From Progne subis subis (taxonomy: Eukaryota; Chordata; Aves; Passeriformes; Hirundinidae): a stretch of 64,000 nt of DNA. The stretch spans positions 1,945,501-2,009,500 of the forward strand of contig JAKJHU010000062.1 in NCBI GenBank assembly GCA_022316685.1, read 5' to 3'. Numbering within the stretch: position 1 is the stretch's first letter; each line of letters opens with the position of its first letter. The notes below the pieces were generated by a model, which searched no databases, was not told the DNA's origin, and saw only the letters and a list, made by a program, of their open reading frames with translations. A program made the position numbers and the translations under genes. Positions 49,121-59,600 of the stretch are shown here, piece by piece.

Positions 49121-51738
49121 ATGCATAGCGCTGGACCTGCCGTTCACGTGGTGATTGGGTCAAGGCTCTGTCCGGTGTCTCTGCGTTGTCTCCTCAAGGA
49201 GAAGCTAGTGGCACACGTACACACGAGGTCAGTAGAGCTCCCAACCTGCAAAGCTTCCAGTGGTACCTGCAGAATGAAATTCTGGTAACTAAGCCACTGC
49301 AAACTTCATGGCCTTTTTTCCAGATCCGGAAAAATATGTTGTATATTGTTAATACTGACATTTAGATGAAACAATTTCCAACTTAAAGAAACCCTGAACT
49401 CACAACGCCATCAGGTAAAGCAGAAAAGGGCCATAGCTTTCAAATTTGAGGATGCTTTTATTTCTGCTTTTCCCAAACCAAGACCATGTGTGCTTTGAGA
49501 AGCAATGGTTTGAAAGACAGCAGTCACCCTAGAAGTATATACCGTTCACACTGTGGACATTAGGACCTGCCAAAGCAGCCCAAAAATTACAAGCTTTCAA
49601 GTACTTGTGGCAGTGCATCCTCCTCCCCCTTTTCCAGGCCACGCTGTCATCTAAGAAATACTTGTGATGCCTTGTCCTTGACAAACAGCCCATCAGAAAC
49701 ACTGACTGCTTCCAGGAACCGCTGCTGCCTTGTTTTCTTTATGAACAGCCTTGGAAATTATTTTTCTTGCCCGAATGGCATAACATCACTGTTATCGCAC
49801 TTTCAAACAAAGTGCCAACACTGTGTCTGGGATGAAACACTGTTACCCTAGATGTCTAAGGCTTGTAAGTAGGGTTAAGTCCTAAAGTAGGTTAAATGCT
49901 GTTAAGTGTTACTCCTCTGTTAAATTGTTAAAAATTCTAAGTTAGGTGCAAGTTAAGCGTTGTTCCTCTGTAAAATTGTTAAGCTTTTAAACTTATCCCT
50001 TTTTATCCTTGCCCTCACCATACAAACACTTCCCTCTAGCCAGTTCTTGGTTAATTTCTGTTTTGATTGCCTGGACTTTGTTTGGTTTTGTTGTTGTTTT
50101 TCCTTGGCGTGCCTTAACTGTCCTGTAAGTAGTAGAGTGAATCTTGCCAAGGAACTTTGTTGTCCTGTCACTTAATATTAAATCCGGGTTTTGCTGACAC
50201 CCTTACTGGAGGATTTTTCAAACACTTGTTCGTAACAGTACTTTAGCTTTGTCATGGTTTTTTTTCATTTCTTCCAGTATTTTAGTAGCCATTACAAAGT
50301 ATTAGGTTTTTATGACTGAATTAGCTGTTTCATTTTTATGCAGCTCAGAGCAAGCTGTAAATGCAGAATGAGGGTCATGGTTTTCTGGTGAACTTGGGAA
50401 CTGGTTGAACTTGGTGGTAAAGGGCTTTTTCCCCAGCTAAACAAATCTGACATTCTATTCCAGACCTCGCTATGAAATGCTACAGAGCCTACTGCAAATA
50501 CGGAATAAAACCCACAGCACACAATAAGTTTCACCATGGGGCAAGGCATTCCAAGTTCCTCATTTTAAATGCATGCAATTTGTAAAATTTTTTGTTGTTG
50601 TCGTTCAAGTACTAGATATGGAGCCCTCATAAACCTTACTGGAATTAGCCAGAACCATTTAGCTGTAAATCAGAGTTACTTAAGAATAAATTTCAAATAG
50701 GTATAGTCTGTGAAAACAAGACAGTAAGGAAAAATATGAATATGAAAAAATAAAAAGCTGTGTGAATAAATATACCTCTTTCTTCTCACCACACAGAATG
50801 CATTATGTAAAGCTTTCAGCATAACATTAAAGGAAATGACAAGTGGAAGAATGGCAATTATTTTCTTTAATGAAGAAAATATGATTTGTAACCTTGAAAG
50901 AGTAACTTTTTTATCCAGTCTGGAGGACTAAACCCAAGCTTTACATAGATTTGCAGCCAGCCTCTGATATTTTCATGTACAACCAAATACTTCAGGCAGC
51001 ACGTTTAATTTAGGAATTTTCACTGTTTTTTCTTTTTAGAGACTCATGTTTACATTCAAACTTTAAAGAATAAAAAAGATACAAAGCTTACAGATCAAAG
51101 AACTTGCCACCCTCTGTACCAACACTAAAAAACACATTCTTTTGCTTTCTCTCTGTACAAACCCAAGATGCCTAGGATCACGTGATTCATGTGGTTGCTT
51201 TTCCATTTCATGAACCGAACGCTCAAAAGTAACGTACGAGTTTGGAGAGGCATTTTATTTAGACACCTGAAAACAGTTAAACATTCAGAAGCAGCATACA
51301 ATGAAACAAAACCCGAACCAAATACTTTTAAGTACATAATCCCTTCTTTTTCGACTAGAGCCAATTTTTCCAACTTTCAAGAGAAAAAAAAAAAAAAAAA
51401 AAGGGTAAAAGCCATTGTATCTCTTCTTCATAATAATGAAAACACACTACAATGAGTCTAATTGAGATTGGAGAGACTGGATCTTGGCTTGCACACTTCT
51501 TTGAAAAGACAGTAGGCAGTTATGCCAAAAAGCCAGCAGAACTCTACTACTTGTCTTTTGGGTTTTTATTTGGATGCTCAGTTCTCTTGCAGACAACACC
51601 TAGCCAGTTCCACCGCATTCTCATCAGTTACTGCCCATCTTTGCCCCTGGGAGGGAGCGCACTCTGGAAGGCTGCTGTCTGTCACTGCTCACTTGATTTA
51701 GTCTCGCATGTCCACGTGTCACAAAACAGCTGCAGTAA
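49121..51738. other. Intergenic DNA and STRAP 3' UTR
   Basis: Between the minisatellite and the STRAP stop codon there is no further gene. The part nearest STRAP, to about 51250, is probably its 3' UTR. No mobile element was recognised. Confidence 0.6.
51254..51259 (-). terminator. Candidate STRAP polyadenylation signal AATAAA
   Basis: A perfect minus-strand AATAAA about 480 nt past the stop codon. A second one at 51565-51570, about 170 nt past the stop, is an alternative. Transcript ends are needed to choose between them. Confidence 0.4.
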
Positions 51739-51806
51739 TCAGGCTTTCACTTCAGGAGTTGAGCTGTACACCGTATCTGAGTTTTCAGAGGCAATCTCTT
51801 CTGCAA
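51739..51806 (-). CDS. STRAP: STRAP terminal coding exon 10
   Basis: The 68 nt encode residues 331-352, [18 protein letters not shown] then EVKA, and a TGA stop. Human STRAP has EEIASENSD at the same place and ends DVKA. The acceptor is TTATTCAG. Confidence 0.95.
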
Positions 51807-54800
51807 CTGAATAAAAAGGGTGTGATTTAATTTCACTTTAGATATATAAACCAAAGAAATGTTGCAGGGATTGCTTAAAGAGACCGGTTCAGTTTGTTTT
51901 CCCACTCAACCTGATCCAGCTGTTCTACCCGCACAGCTCCAGTCACCAGCCTGACACCACATAATCAGTGTCAGGCAAATGCACTCAAAGATCTTTTGAA
52001 AGGAGTGAAAAATACCAGAAAGCACTTGAGGGAAAGTACTTCTCCTAAGGAATGCTATCATCTTGACTATCTTTTAACACTGAGGCAGTTGAAGCTGACA
52101 GTTCAGTTCATTACCTATTTCCTCCTCTGCAGTTCCTGGAAGGGTAGTCCTTGCTTTTGCTGCTTCTGCATTCTCCTCTTCTGTAGAGAGAAGGTAGAAA
52201 AAACAGTCAATACCTTCAGTTCCACCCACCCACCTTAATTTAAAAAAAAAAACAACAGAAGTAATTTCCATTTAATTCAGTGTTGAGGCAAAACACTTGA
52301 GCAAGCAGCTCTACTAATGAATATCCATGTGCAGTTATTGCTTCCCTCTCCCCAAGCTGAAAGAACCAGAGTACAGTATAAAATAAAACTACCATCCACT
52401 TCTAGAGAGTCTCCCTTTCAGAATTATAAAAGTGGTATCACATATTTCTCACTCTTTAACACAAAAATACATCAGGCTCTTGGCTTAAATATCCACCAAG
52501 TGTCTATATGCAAAAAAGCTTACAAGTGTGATGTTAATTGCTTGCATGACAGCTACAAAAGTACATCTTTCAATCCAACAGATTTGAGTAGAAAGAAACC
52601 CTCAGAAGACAGGAGTCACTGCACGAAACTCAGTGTTTACTAATGATTGATATTTAAAAGTGCACACGGAGTTGCCTGAGTTTCAGCAGGACCAAGCACA
52701 ACACTTACCAGGAACTACACACTTCCAAAGGCCATAGGTTTTCCCTACTGTTGTCTGCCACAGCCGTAATGTACCATCCTCGGAGCCACTGGCGTATAAC
52801 TCTCCATCGGGGCTGAATCTCACGCAGTGAATGGGACCAAAGTGCCCTTTGTAAGATTCTGAAGGGAATAAGTCAACACCATCAATTTCAAATTTCAGCC
52901 AACAACTGAAATTTAAGTACAAACCGAGCAGTTTCTGCTACAAAACAGAGTTTACTTGAATGGCTGTGTCAGCAATGGCTACTTCAGGCAAGATGTTAAT
53001 GTTTCATTAACTGCAAGGAAAAAGGTGCTCATTTATTGTAGACAAAACTGCAAAGCAAGCCAGCAGCATGGAGAACACATGCTCTGTTCCTTCAACCCCC
53101 TCCTTCCACAAACAATTTTAAATGAGGACTGGATCAGTAATATGCTCTTTTTGAAGCAAATCTGGCCAACACATCATATTTTTCATAAAATGTTGTAACT
53201 GACATATCTAATGAAGACAATTTAACATACAGCTATTATAGCAATAGAGAATGAGATTTTTTTTTAATAGGTGCAAAACTGTTGAATGGATGTTTTGATT
53301 AGTTTTAAAATAATATTAGGTATACTGAGATAGCTAAAAATGTTTAACTGATTATATACCTTTTCATCATCCTCTTGCATAGCATGCTATGCTAAGACCT
53401 CATCAGAGTGCAACAGTTTCATTTAGGTATTAATAAAATAATGACCACTATTTCAGAACTCCTTTATGAATATAGGAGACAAACATACCTAATTCTTCTC
53501 CTGTATTATAGTCATATTTATAGAGTTTAAAATCTTCACCACCTGCAACCAAACATTCTTTCGCAGGGTGAAGTGAGGCAGAATTGATTGTAGCAGGTGC
53601 TTCAAATGATTTAATCTGCTCTAGACTGAGAGAGAAAAGTTTATTAACAAAGTTCATATTAAAAAAAATTTAAAAAAAAAAAAAAAAATCCTGAGAGCAA
53701 AGAAACTGTAATTCTACCAATCTCAACTGTTTTTACCAGAAATGGAATACAGTCCCAGAAGTTTCTGAAACAAGTTTTGGTACTTGCAAATCATGCTTGT
53801 CAACTTAGAAATGAGTTTAGAATTAAGCAAAAGAAAAGCTCACGCATACACAACTACTTTATATATTTAAGCATGTAACTTCCTTTCTTGAACCATCACA
53901 GAGATGCCAGATTTGACCACTCGGTGATTCTGGCCTTGTACAGCCAGTTGTTACCCACAAGAAGCCCATTACTCCATCTGTGAAAACCGGAGTTGTGGAC
54001 TCACGTTTCTGCACTATGAAAAGCAATAGTCTTCCCATAGGTTATCACCAGTATCTGTCCTTCTGGAACATACTCCATGCTGCTCACTGACATCGCCACG
54101 TTTAGTGACTTCACCTCAGTCATGGTACTCCGGTCCCAGAGGCTTAAAAGGAAACAAAAAGGGGGAAAAAGACTCTCAGACTTCAGCAAATCAAACGATT
54201 TCCACCTCACATCCATGCCAAGACCTGGATCTAAAAAGGCACCCACCAAGGAATGTGCTTTGATTCCAGAGCTACTTCAGAACTTCAGTGGCTTTATCTG
54301 AAATTCTCACCTAGGCCAAGTTTAAAACACATTCCTTTTTTAAAAATACTTCTACCTTTGCAGCTTAATGGTATTAAATGGCATATACACACCATTTAAC
54401 GAGTGAGTGTTTCTTGTGGAGATGAAAAACCTTGGTTTAAATCTCCTAAGCAATAGATCTTGAAGCAAAGCTTGAAGATTCTATTCTTTAATAATCCCAA
54501 TTTACAGAGGTTCATTAGTTTTCTATCTAGCAGTGCAAGAGGTATCTAAACAGAAATTAAATTGTGCTGTTGTGACAAATAAAAATCTTTATCCATTAGC
54601 TGACTGCTGCATTTCTATTCCTGCAATTTGGAGGAAAACAAATAGGACCAGGGTGTTGCTTATCTTGAACACTGGGAAACCAAAGAAGACAAAGCAGCAA
54701 CAGCTCAGGACGGTGTGTATGCAAGAGACCTCATCTATAAATTCAACTTCTTTAGGATTACAAAAGGCATAAACTTATTCCATGCATTTCTCAAAGATCA

Positions 54801-57800
54801 GCTCTTCTTATCAGGGAGAGCACATCTATGAGGAGTACACGTTTATGGGGAAATTAGAACTATTAGCAAAATGATCTCTGACAGCAGAACAGAGCTGTAT
54901 CAGGCCTGCAGCTACAATCATCTAGGATCAGGTATCCTTCACCAAATAACATAACTATATCCTCACACAGAGCATGACTAAAAAGAAAACTGGAAGTTAC
55001 TTTTTCTTACCGGACAGTTTTATCATCAGCTGAAAGAATCTGTTTGTCATCACTGCTCCACAAGGCTTTTTTAATGCCAGAAGTGTGTCCACTGACAACG
55101 TCCGGTTCTTAAAATAAAGCCAAATATTTTAATACATGTAATAGAATGCAACAATGGCATGCAACAGTTCGGGGGCTTCCTTAAGCTGCATAGATTTCCA
55201 TCTACTAGGGAGTGTAGAATTACTTCAAGCACTTAGGACTTTATTTGTAGATCTCATTCCAGGAACAGGATAAATGCAAGCTGGGTATCTGATTGCCTAG
55301 CTTTCAAACTCACACTTCACTCAGTGAACATCAAGGTTCCTATCAACAGTTCAGTATCAACATGAATTTAAACTTGCTTACACATGTGGAGGTTTTTTTT
55401 TTTTTTTTTTCCCCTTTCAAATGACTAAATTTTAATTAACTAGACCAATTTCTAGTTTGTCTGCACTGAACTGGAACATGCTCTGCTTGATGTCTCATTC
55501 CTGGAAGTGTTCAGGTTGGATGGCAGCCCACAGAAGAGGGTTTGGAACCAGGTGATCTTTAAGGGCCTCTCCAACCCAAGCAATTCTGGGACCCTTATAT
55601 ACCAAAATGTTATAGACATTACGTTTGTAAAACAACCCTCAACATTGTTCTTTGTGATTCGTAACAGGAAGCAGCCCCTTAATTTCAGAACTTTTATTTA
55701 ACTCAAAAAAGCCCCCGAGAATCAGTTTTAAAAGCAGACTCACCTGCTTCTGGCTTGCTCAAGTCATAGATACGCAAGAGCTTATCTTGTCCACCTGTTA
55801 ACAGATAATTGCTATCCTGAAACAGAAGTTACAGAGAGTCAACTCTACCTTGAATCAAAATACAGCCTTTGTCTCTGTGAGTTAAAATCACAGCTTTTTC
55901 TCTCAGACAGCCTCTAACACACTTGTTACAATAACCCCACAATCTTAAAAACGAGCAGCGGTATTTTAGATTATTTACCTGTTAAGATACACAATAAAAA
56001 AGCAAAAAAAAAAAAAAAAAAGTAACTAATAGCAAAACATACTCAAGTGCTTATTACCCTGGTGAATAAGGAATAAAGGTTTCTCATACCTGTGTAAAAT
56101 CCACACTTTTGACAATGTGTTTGTGAGCCAGTGTGATTAGTTCATCGCCTGACACGGCATCCCACACTTTGCTAAACAGCAAGAGGAAATATTCATATTT
56201 TAGAAGCACTAGGACAAATCAGCCTGGACAGTCAGACGAATTTGTGAGCAATCTTTCCTGATGCCATCACAACATTTTACCCTAAGTGCTACATTCTTAT
56301 AAGTCATAACCCAGTTAGTCAATAAGAATATTTTATATATTTTTACTAGAGCTCCTTTGTACTGTCCCACCACTTTCCTTTATGCTCTTCTTCAGAACCA
56401 TGCAAATTAATTAACATTTTAATTTGAAGACAAAGGCAGCTCTTTTCTGCAACTTCATTAATAGAATTTGCTCTCTACTAACAAGATTCAACTTGCAAAC
56501 TATTCATTAATACTGAAAATAGCACAAACAAACAAAAAACACCGAAGAACTAATTCACTAGAAGTTTCTTGTGATAAAAAGAGGCTAATTGCTAGATGAA
56601 AAATAAAACCCTCCCTCTCAGCTCTGCTATAACTACACTGCCAGAGATTTGAGCTGCACAGAAAAGTTAAGTAAACCAGTATGATAATTAAGCACATCAA
56701 GAAGCAATCACGGTTGCTCACCATGACAGAATTAACTGCAGCTGCTTTCAAGAAGGTAAGACATAGAAGGTTTTAATTTGGCCAGCCAAAAATAAGCTAA
56801 GTTACTAAAGAGAAACAAATGGATCAGTAATTTAGTACAGCTACCTTGTCACCCAAGAGCTACAAAATAAAATCAAAATATGGACCACGAAGACAGCTCA
56901 TCACTTACGCTGTAAAATCTGCTGCTGCTGTAGCTGCTTTAGTGGCATCCGTGTTCAGGGTGGCTCCCCAAACAGCACCTTTGTGACCCAGAAACGTGCC
57001 AATCCAGTCTCCCGTGTCTCCCTGGCGCAGCATGGGCTTGCCATCTTCACAGAAACGAAAGTCATAAAAGGAGGAAGCAGTTTTTTAAAGGAAAAAATAT
57101 TCCCTTGCACCAGCATGTGGAAATACCCCATGCTCTACAAAGCTGTACTTGCTGCATGCATCTATACTCTACTGATATTCAAATGCTACTGCAAATGATA
57201 TAAAAGTTTCCTGGTAAAAGTGTGTAACTTTGTTTTAAGATAGACAAAAGGCAGAAAGGAACATTTCACTTAGGTTTTATTTTCACTAAAGTTTTCTTCA
57301 GGCAGGACAGGTTTGGTTTGTTTTTTTGGGATTTTTTTAACTTTGGAAAAATATTAAGAGGTCATAGAATGTGGAAACAAGTTTCATGGTTGCAGTGAGA
57401 TACGATTAAAACATACAGCGATACAAAAATGACAGAGCAATAGAAAGCCTTTCATATCATCAGGGTTTTTTCTGAAAAACTACCAAAGAGTTGTTCACAC
57501 AAGGTGTAGAGCTGAACTGGATGCACTTCAAGGCAGAAAGGAATGCCCTTTAAAACTTATGCACGCGAAAGATTAAAATATACATGTACGAAGATAAAAT
57601 GCTATTCCCACGTTGAGCAAAGCGTTCTCATCATGCCGTGTCCAGCAAGGCAAGGCAGCTGCCCTGGTCACACCACAGCTCGCCTTAAATCTACAGCCCA
57701 TGTGCACAGGCAGTGGCAAGGGGAACTTTCACAAACAAACCATTCTGGAGATTTCCCATACCCCTCAACAGCCGGGATCCCAACAGGACGCATGCGGGCT

Positions 57801-58156
57801 CCGATACTCCCCGGCTAACCCGGCAATGAAGCACCAGAAAAGAAACCCGGCTGTCCGCTCCCTTCGTCATTCCAGAGCACGCTGAGGCGGTGTCACCATC
57901 CTGAGTGACCAGGACACCTCCCCGAGACTCCTCCCGCCCCACCGACACCCCTCGCAGCGGTGATGCGCGGCCTACGAGCGGCGGGGCTCCCCCACGTCCA
58001 TCCCCGAGGCGGGGGATCCGAACAAAGCGGCCCGTCCCGCTCACCCTTGCAGGCGCTGATGAGGAAATATCCGTAGGGGGTGACGCCGCTGAAGGCCAGG
58101 TCCACCACGGGCCGCGTGTGGCCGGAGCAGGTGAGCGGGGTCTGCCTCATGGCCAT
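51739..58156 (-). CDS. STRAP: Serine/threonine kinase receptor-associated protein, WD40, 10 coding exons, 352 aa
   Basis: STRAP (unrip) is a WD40 beta-propeller scaffold. It associates with TGF-beta receptors and SMAD7 to dampen signalling, and with the SMN complex and other RNA-protein assemblies in the cytoplasm. The exons (complement of 58045-58156, 56909-57044, 56090-56171, 55744-55816, 55011-55107, 54005-54142, 53489-53625, 52709-52858, 52115-52180 and 51739-51806) join to 1059 nt with no break, giving 352 residues against 350 in human. Seven WD repeats span about residues 12-302; KVWDAV, LRIYDL, RLWDRS and LRLWQT are visible repeat ends. The C-terminal tail is acidic and ends STPEVKA. 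The start [16 protein letters not shown] matches human and has a strong Kozak context (GCCGCCATGG). All introns are GT-AG. Confidence 0.97.
52115..52180 (-). CDS. STRAP: STRAP coding exon 9, divergent acidic tail
   Basis: The 66 nt encode residues 309-330, an Ala/Glu-rich segment ([16 protein letters not shown] then TAEEEI). The human counterpart is of similar length but low identity. The phase fits both neighbours. The acceptor is TCTACAG and the donor is ATAG|GTAATG, a weaker donor than the others. Confidence 0.88.
   Translation of the reverse strand, partial: KRRMQKQQKQGLPFQELQRRK
52709..52858 (-). CDS. STRAP: STRAP coding exon 8
   Basis: The 150 nt encode residues 259-308, [19 protein letters not shown] through GLWKCVVP, plus one base. 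It contains WD repeat 7 ([11 protein letters not shown]). The acceptor is CCCTTCAG and the donor is CCTG|GTAAGT. Confidence 0.97.
53489..53625 (-). CDS. STRAP: STRAP coding exon 7
   Basis: The 137 nt encode residues 213-258, [18 protein letters not shown] through YDYNTGEEL, plus one base. The acceptor is CTCTCAG and the donor is TTAG|GTATGT. Confidence 0.96.
54005..54142 (-). CDS. STRAP: STRAP coding exon 6
   Basis: The 138 nt encode residues 167-212, [19 protein letters not shown] through IAFHSAE, plus two bases. The acceptor is TTTTAAG and the donor is AAAC|GTGAGT. The junction residues ETLEQ differ from human VSLDP, while the flanks agree. Confidence 0.95.
55011..55107 (-). CDS. STRAP: STRAP coding exon 5
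   Basis: The 97 nt encode residues 135-166, [17 protein letters not shown] to LSADDKTV, plus two bases. The acceptor is TTTTAAG and the donor is CCG|GTAAGA. Confidence 0.95.
55498..55594 (+). mobile_element. CR1 LINE 3' fragment, internally deleted
   Basis: TCCTGGAAGTGTTCAGGTTGGATGG is followed at once by GGTTTGGAACCAGGTGATCTTTAAGG and CTCCAACCCAAGCAATTCTG. Both are familiar blocks of the CR1 3' end, with the usual intervening stretch shortened. It lies in STRAP intron 4, antisense to the gene. Confidence 0.75.
55744..55816 (-). CDS. STRAP: STRAP coding exon 4
   Basis: The 73 nt encode residues 111-134, [19 protein letters not shown] to SKPEA, plus one base. The acceptor is GTTTCAG and the donor is GCAG|GTGAGT. 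Confidence 0.96.
56090..56171 (-). CDS. STRAP: STRAP coding exon 3
   Basis: The 82 nt encode residues 83-110, with [20 protein letters not shown] and VDFTQ. The acceptor is TGTTTAG and the donor is CAG|GTATGA. Confidence 0.96.
56909..57044 (-). CDS. STRAP: STRAP coding exon 2
   Basis: The 136 nt encode residues 38-82, [18 protein letters not shown] through ATAAADFT, plus two bases of codon 83. The acceptor is GTGAAG and the donor is ACAGC|GTAAGT. Confidence 0.96.
58045..58156 (-). CDS. STRAP: STRAP coding exon 1
   Basis: The 112 nt encode residues 1-37, from [10 protein letters not shown] to GYFLISACK, plus one base. The donor is AAGG|GTGAGC. A second in-frame ATG is codon 3, but the first one has the better context. 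Confidence 0.97.
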
Positions 58157-58332
58157 GGCGGCGGCGGCGGCAGCAGCAGGGGCCTGGGCAGGGGCACGAG
58201 TGCGGCGGCCCGGCGGGAGCGGCGGCGGCGGCAGCGGGGGAAGTGACGGGCAGGAAGCGCTTCCCGGCGGACGCGCGTCACTGGCGGGGGCGCGGCCGCC
58301 ACGGCACCGCCCCGCCGGGGGGACGGGTCCAG
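58157..58332 (-). promoter_or_regulatory. STRAP: STRAP promoter and 5' UTR, CpG-rich
   Basis: The segment between the ATG and the upstream minisatellite is very rich in CpG and GGC triplets and has no TATA box. A 12-bp palindrome GGAAGCGCTTCC at 58253-58264 holds two opposed GGAA cores, and GTGACGGG lies beside it. These resemble ETS and CRE-like sites often seen at housekeeping promoters. Site use is inferred. Confidence 0.65.
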
Positions 58333-58812
58333 GCTGCCCCGATCATCCCGTGTGTGAGGGATTGGCGGGGACCCGCGCTGCCCCGATCATCCCACCCGTG
58401 AGGGAATAACGGGGTCCGCGCTGCCCCGCTCATCCCATCCGTGTGGGAATAACGGGGTCCGCGCTGCCCCGCTCATCCCACCCGTGTGGGAATAGCAGGG
58501 ACCCGCGCTGCCCCGCTCATCCCACCCGTGAGGGAATAGCAGGGGTCTGCGCTGCCCCGCTCATCCCACCCGTGAGGGAATAACGGGGTCCGCGCTGCCC
58601 CGCTCATCCCATCCGTGTGGGAATAGCAGGGGACCCGCGCTGCCCCGCTCATCCCATCCGTGAGGGAATAGCAGGGACCCGCGCTGCCCCGCTCATCCCA
58701 TCCGTGAGGGAATAGCGGGGACCGGCGCTGCCCCGCTCATCCCATCCGCGTGGGAATAGCGGGGACCAGCGCTGCCCCGCTGATCTCAGCCGTGAGGGAA
58801 CAGTGGGGTCTC
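58333..58812. repeat. GC-rich minisatellite, eleven 43-44-bp units
   Basis: Eleven head-to-tail units start with GCTGCCCCGCTCATCCCA, continue CCGTGAGGGAATA and end with GGGGTCCGC or similar. Each holds several CpGs. The array begins about 175 bp upstream of the STRAP start codon. Confidence 0.92.
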
Positions 58813-59215
58813 CGCTGTCCTCTTCATCCCTCATCCGCTCTGTGAGGGAGCAGCGGGCTCCTCGCTATCCTGTTCATCCTGTCATTTGCTCCCTGAGGGA
58901 ACAGCGGCATCCCCATCCTGTTCATCCCTCATCCCGCTCCATGAGGGGACAGCGAGCTCCTCTGTCCTGTTCATCCCTCATCCCGCTCCATGAAGAAAAC
59001 AGCGACACCCCCATCCCATTCAGCCATCATCCCGCTCCCCGAGGGAACAGCGAGCTCATCGTCTGCCGTTCATCCTCTCGCCCCGTTCCCTGAGGGAACA
59101 GCGACATTCCCATCCCGTTCACCCCCTCATCCCGCTCCCTGATGGAACAGCGGGCACTCCGCCGTCGCGTCCAGCCAGCATCCCGCTCCCTTAAGGGAAA
59201 AGCGATCACATGCCC
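58813..59215. repeat. Diverged continuation of the GC-rich minisatellite
   Basis: The spacing widens to roughly 60 bp. The units still carry CATCCCGCTCCNTGAGGGAACAGCG-type cores, alternating with TCCTGTTCATCCCTC. They appear to be older or expanded derivatives of the 43-44-bp unit. Confidence 0.75.
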
Positions 59216-59514
59216 GTCCTGTTCTGTCAGGAAAATTCATGCACATGCACCAGAGGTTTATGTCCAAAGAGGAGACAGAGGACTCCTGTAACTTTATTCA
59301 AATAAAGAGAGAAGTTATGGGCATTTCCCGTGGGGTCTCTCAAATTGTTAGAGGATGCAGCGTCTTTATCCTAATTTCCAAGCTGCTTTTCCCTCTTCCC
59401 CCACTGGCTCCTCTTTCCTTTCAGTCCCTTCATCCCTCTTCCCAAAGAGCCACCTCATCACCGTTCAGTTCATCTCCTCGTCCTGCTCAGGGAACAGTGA
59501 CCTCGCCATTCCAA

Positions 59515-59600
59515 CCATCCATCCATCCATCCATCCATCCATCCATCCATCCATCCATCCATCCATCCATCCATCCATCCATCCATCCATCCATCCATCC
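59515..59600. repeat. (CCAT)n tetranucleotide microsatellite
   Basis: An 86-bp uninterrupted CCAT tract, giving the SIHP/MDGW repeats seen in conceptual translations. Confidence 0.95.

Noticed and set aside
51254..51570. A single firm STRAP polyadenylation site
   Set aside because: Two perfect AATAAA motifs occur and sequence alone cannot decide between them, so only a low-confidence candidate is listed.
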